Below, one piece after another: positions 60,453-64,000 of a stretch of DNA of 64,000 bases; positions within the stretch are counted from its first letter, which is position 1, and each line of letters opens with the position of its first letter. This DNA comes from Ascidia mentula (taxonomy: Eukaryota > Chordata > Ascidiacea > Phlebobranchia > Ascidiidae), in the NCBI GenBank assembly GCA_947561715.1, contig OX387200.1:12836501-12900500 (forward strand). Reading direction: 5' to 3'. The translations under genes were made by a program, and so were the position numbers. A model generated the notes under the pieces. It did no database searches. It had not been told where the DNA came from and saw only the letters and a list, made by a program, of their open reading frames with translations.

Positions 60453-63400
60453 ATGCACGATGCATACATTGCACTGCCTGTTTTAGAAAGATTTCCTCTG
60501 AGCATTCAATCTATTGCATGTTATGGTGAGCAAATGCCTGTAAAATTGTAGGTGAAAAGTTATTTAAAATGAACAACTAGAACCAGTGCATGTTGCATTG
60601 GAAATCTTTTAGAGTAGAGTTTGCATATGATCCAGAAGTATTCAGGCTCAACTTGCGGATATTACTGCTATTACGGCTATTACTGATATCATAGTATGCT
60701 AAGAAGTGTACTATGCTGCTATTACGACTTTTACGAGGGATTTTCCACAAACTATTACTCCCTCGTAATGGCAGTAATAGCCGCAATAGCCGAAATAGTC
60801 GTAATAGCCGTAATAGCCGTAATAGTTGTAATAGCTGTAATAGCCGTAATAGTCGTAATAGCCGTAATAGCCGTAATAGCCATTTTAGCAACACCGGTAT
60901 ATATATCCCTAACAAAATCTTGTGGTGATGCAGACAAAAAATGTGGACCTTTTTTGAAAGAAGTTTGCTTTTTTTAATCATTGCAACAGCTAGAAGGCCA
61001 GCTATAACATACCAAACAGACATATCATCATAATGATATAAGTGATTCTACTCTGGAAATGGATTAATTGCAAGTTTGGTTGCCCCAATAAAGTTTCTTG
61101 TTAATTCAATATATTTCCATGAATATTTGTGTATTGTATAATATATAATATTCTGGTTAGGAGAACCAGCCTCAAGGTGTTACTCGAACTCTGACAAAAC
61201 CGATAACGCGACACTGCTAGTTGGTACTAAAGAAGGACAGCTACTTATTTACAAGGTATGTAGTGTGCCATGTTAATTATTATTGCCTGTTGAGGTTTTT
61301 GCAAGGCATGAGTGTGACAAGCCTCTCCACATAATTTTATATGGTTGCAGGTTTGCACAACAATCTAGCCTGGCAAAGCATAAAAATAATGAAACACTAT
61401 ATTAATTGGTATCCTCATTTACTGGCAAACACTTTTGTTTAACCAGCGATAAAAAAAAATATATATTATACACATTATAAAGTGGTTATGGCCAAGAAGG
61501 AGATAAATTGAAAACATGTGGTAGCAATCTTAAACACTGCACAATTAAAATATTATGATATTGCATTCTGCACATAATATAAAAGACAACAAAAGTGAGA
61601 ATTATATACATAACATGGACAGTGATCGCTTGTCCCCATTCATCAAAGATAAATATTTTACCTGCTAAATATGTGTCTTTGTGCTGTAATATTGTGCTTG
61701 GCCTATTTTGCATGTTTTTAAGGTGCACAGAAATCTAAAAAATTCCAAGCAAATTGAAGTAAATTTGGAAAGATCCATTCGCTTTTTCTCAAAACGACCA
61801 ATACAGCAACTCTATGCCTCGCCTGAAGTAAAGCTCATCATAAGTCTATCTGATGGGATTATATCGCTTCATGATATAAATACATTTCAATTGGTTGCAT
61901 CCATGCAAAGGACAAAGGGAGCTACAATTTTTACTGCTGATTTAGAGGTATCAAACTATGCTCTTTAAATTTTGAAAACAATTTTTGCTAACATTTTATA
62001 TCTAGGAACAAATATCTTCTACTGGTGACTCTGCATTTGCTATGAAACTGTGTGTTTGCATAAAACGAAAACTACAATGCTACTTCTGGAAGAATCAAGA
62101 ATTTGTTGAACTACATGTAACAGTATTTGTGTAGTCGTAGTTCGTGATTGTGTAATTTATTTTTCGTAAAGGCTGATGTTTCCTTACCCGAAATACCCAA
62201 AACCATTAGTTGGTGCAAAGACTCTATATGTGTTGGATTGAAAAGAGAATATGGATTGGTTAAGTTGGATGGTAATGAATCAAACTTGATAGAATTGTCA
62301 CCAACAGGTGAGTTAGTTGAAAAATAAATGCCAGTGATTAATTTTTTTATTGTTGTTTGTGCATATGTAAATTAAACGTCTCATGTATATGTAGGAAAGC
62401 TTATGGAACCAGTGATTGGTTGCCTTGATAAACAACAACTTGTGCTGATGAAAGATGAAACAAGTATATTTGTCAATAGTGATGGTGATCCTACATACAA
62501 GCATTCATTTACTTGGTCAGATATTCCATCAAGCATAGGTAAGGCTTACAAAATCAAAAATTATAATTTCCAAAACATGTCCACAGGGCAAAGCTTAGCA
62601 AACTTATTTCACCGCATGGTGTAAGAATAACATTTTTGAATTGAAACAGCGTAATGTAATGTAACCATTAAAACCTAGCATCAACTAAAACCCAGAACAA
62701 ACCACGTCCATTCCTTTTAATATACCCACCTATATTGTTCAAGTGCTGTGGTTGATAACTTTTTGCTGTATGGCAAGTCTGACTGTAACTCTGTTGTACA
62801 TGTCAGTTGGCTTTAAAGCAACAGTGCTAGCACTACCTTCCACAATCATATATATAGTATTTAAGCATGTAACTATTGAGAAATTATCAGTTTTTGGAAC
62901 AACTTCAGGGTAAGAGATTAAAAGCATATTTTCAGGCCTTACCATTCGAGGTTTTATTGCTGAAAATTCGAGGTTTTATTGCTTGTCCAGTAACAATCAG
63001 TAATATTTTAAGTTTTCATCGTCTCCAGCAGGAATGTTAATATGGTTGAAGTCTGTTCTCAACTCAATGTTTGCCATGTAACATCAAATGTGTATGTGTA
63101 CAACAAATAAAAACAACAAATTTTTAGATGCCCAGCCCCCATATTTAATTGGGATTTTACCAAAGTTTGTGGAAGTACGAACAGTAGAGCCTCGGCATTT
63201 GATACAGAGTATTGATCTACAAAAACCACGAATATCCACAGTTTGGAGGTAAACTAATAAATAAAAAAGAAAGAAATTTAGTAGTTTTATTGCAGCTTTT
63301 TGTTTTTTGTGTATTGTAGGCATTGGATGTTTGTAGCATCTGTCACACATGTGTGGGCTCTTCTTCAATTACCATTGTCAGAACAAATACATCAACTCTT

Positions 63401-63986
63401 AAAGGATAGAGAATTTGAGCTTGCATTACAGCTTGCAGTATGTGTGTTTACATTTAACTAAAATAAATTATTTTCACTGAAAGTGGTTTGCCAACCTAAC
63501 CATTTGGACTTATTTGATCTAGAAAAGATCAATAGAAGATGATGAAGAAACAAGATTAAAGCAAATTCAACACATTCACACTTTACATGCATTTGAACTT
63601 TTCTGTAAAAAAAAATTTGAAGAATCTTTGTCGAATTTTTTAAAACTCAAAACAGGTTTGTGGATTTAAACATTTTGTAGGAACTGAAAAACAACTATTG
63701 TTAGAGCTGCAGACAGGGTGTATACACGCACTGTTTCGACCTGTAAGGTCTCATCAGTGCAGCTGTTGATGTGGCACTGTCTGCAGCTCTAATTGATTAT
63801 TATGGCTCTTTTGCGCATACAACTATTGTTAGTTTTTGTGTAGATCCTGCACAAGTAATAGGCCTTTTTCCGGAACTTCTTCCAAGTGAATACAAAAAAA
63901 AGTTGATTTATCCATATGATCCTCCCAATCTAAAAGCGCTTGAATTGGAAAAGGGTTTGCTTGCACTTATTGAATTTTTAACAGAG
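60453..63986 (+). CDS. VPS39: VPS39/Vam6 HOPS subunit, N-terminal part (runs off the window)
   Basis: Exons: 60453-60525 (or 56259-56331), 61161-61255, 61723-61947, 62006-62116, 62172-62307, 62395-62538, 63128-63248, 63320-63437, 63523-63655, 63844-63986, continuing beyond the edge. All introns are GT-AG and the frame is kept. The product is a subunit of the HOPS tethering complex that binds Rab7 and drives late endosome-lysosome fusion. The N-terminus MHDAYIALPVLERFPLSI and the blocks TLLVGTKEGQLLIYK, KGATIFTADLE, LQCYFWKNQEF, PPYLIGILPKFVEVRT, LLKDREFELALQLA, HTLHAFELFCKK and LFPELLPSEY match vertebrate VPS39 in order, covering the CNH (beta-propeller) domain and the start of the clathrin-repeat region. 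Confidence 0.95.
60655..60885. repeat. 9-base tandem repeat with inverted copies in VPS39 intron 1
   Basis: About 12 units of 'gtaatagcc' (some with c, t or a changes) run at 60771-60882. The reverse-complement form occurs upstream at 60661-60684 and 60714-60727, and 'ttacgaggga'/'tccctcgtaa' form a short stem between them. The repetitive open frames read from it (NSRNSR-type and IAVIAV-type) are artefacts. Confidence 0.8.
63705..63818. mobile_element. 114-base element with 14-base target duplication in VPS39 intron 9
   Basis: 'acaactattgttag' occurs immediately before (63691-63704) and after (63819-63832). The inserted piece starts 'agctgcagacag' and contains 'tgtctgcagct' in inverted form near 63779-63789, as well as 'ctgtttcgacct', 'aaggtctcatcagtgcagct' and a short hairpin. 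A target duplication of this length is typical of LINE-driven insertion, which suggests a tiny SINE-like element. Relatives are at 22655 and 39774. Confidence 0.75.
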
Positions 63987-64000
63987 GTAAGCAACTTAAT

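Noticed and set aside
60577-61023. Frames reading LLRLLRLL, NSRNSR and IAVIAV across 60.7-60.9 kb
   Set aside because: They are translations of the 9-base tandem repeat in a VPS39 intron; all frames on both strands are open because the unit lacks stops.

Overview
The window is animal genomic DNA: AT-rich, with compact multi-exon genes and GT-AG introns mostly of 50-1200 bases. Three host genes are identified with near-complete exon maps, one more at high confidence, and the rest is a dense mixture of transposon remains. The compact genes, splice-acceptor-like sites a few bases before several start codons (as expected where mRNAs receive a trans-spliced leader), and the repeat types fit an invertebrate deuterostome, most likely a tunicate such as an ascidian. 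That placement is inference; no marker here proves it.

Layout. 1-4.9 kb: gene-free, with dispersed repeats and foldback elements. 5.0-11.2 kb: a young Ty3/gypsy LTR element (two 1034-base LTRs, gag-protease on the minus strand, no recognisable polymerase), inserted in a degenerate tandem repeat. 11.4-14.0 kb: an older, broken gypsy pol fossil on the same strand. 14.3-16.6 kb: an internally deleted PIF/Harbinger DNA transposon with a TAA target duplication. 17.0-18.1 kb: foldback MITEs, two nested. 18.8-23.5 kb, plus: PSMC1/Rpt2, a 26S proteasome ATPase, 10 exons. 23.7-27.3 kb: no recognised gene. 27.3-30.1 kb: a broken L1/Tx1-like LINE lacking its 3' half. 31.9-34.8 kb, minus: a membrane-anchored type-B carboxylesterase, 10 exons. 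35.1-53.0 kb, minus: non-erythroid-type alpha-spectrin, 49 ordinary coding exons plus a possible 18-base cassette. 54.4 kb: a possible spectrin promoter. 57.4-58.1 kb: another gypsy pol fossil. 58.9-59.8 kb: a hAT element with a perfect 8-base target duplication. From 56.3 or 60.5 kb to the right edge, plus: VPS39 (Vam6), cut off by the window end.

The host genes serve unrelated housekeeping roles: protein degradation, membrane skeleton, ester hydrolysis and late-endosome tethering. Spectrin and the esterase lie head-to-tail, with a polyadenylation signal about 190 bases before the esterase start.

The most interesting observations are two separate open copies of the VPS39 first exon 4.2 kb apart; a PSMC1 start codon alone before a 59-base intron; a spectrin cassette exon whose inclusion would create a stop; serine/acid-rich inserts in spectrin; and small mobile elements with clear target-site duplications. 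No CRISPR array, rRNA, functional tRNA or bacterial-type system was seen.
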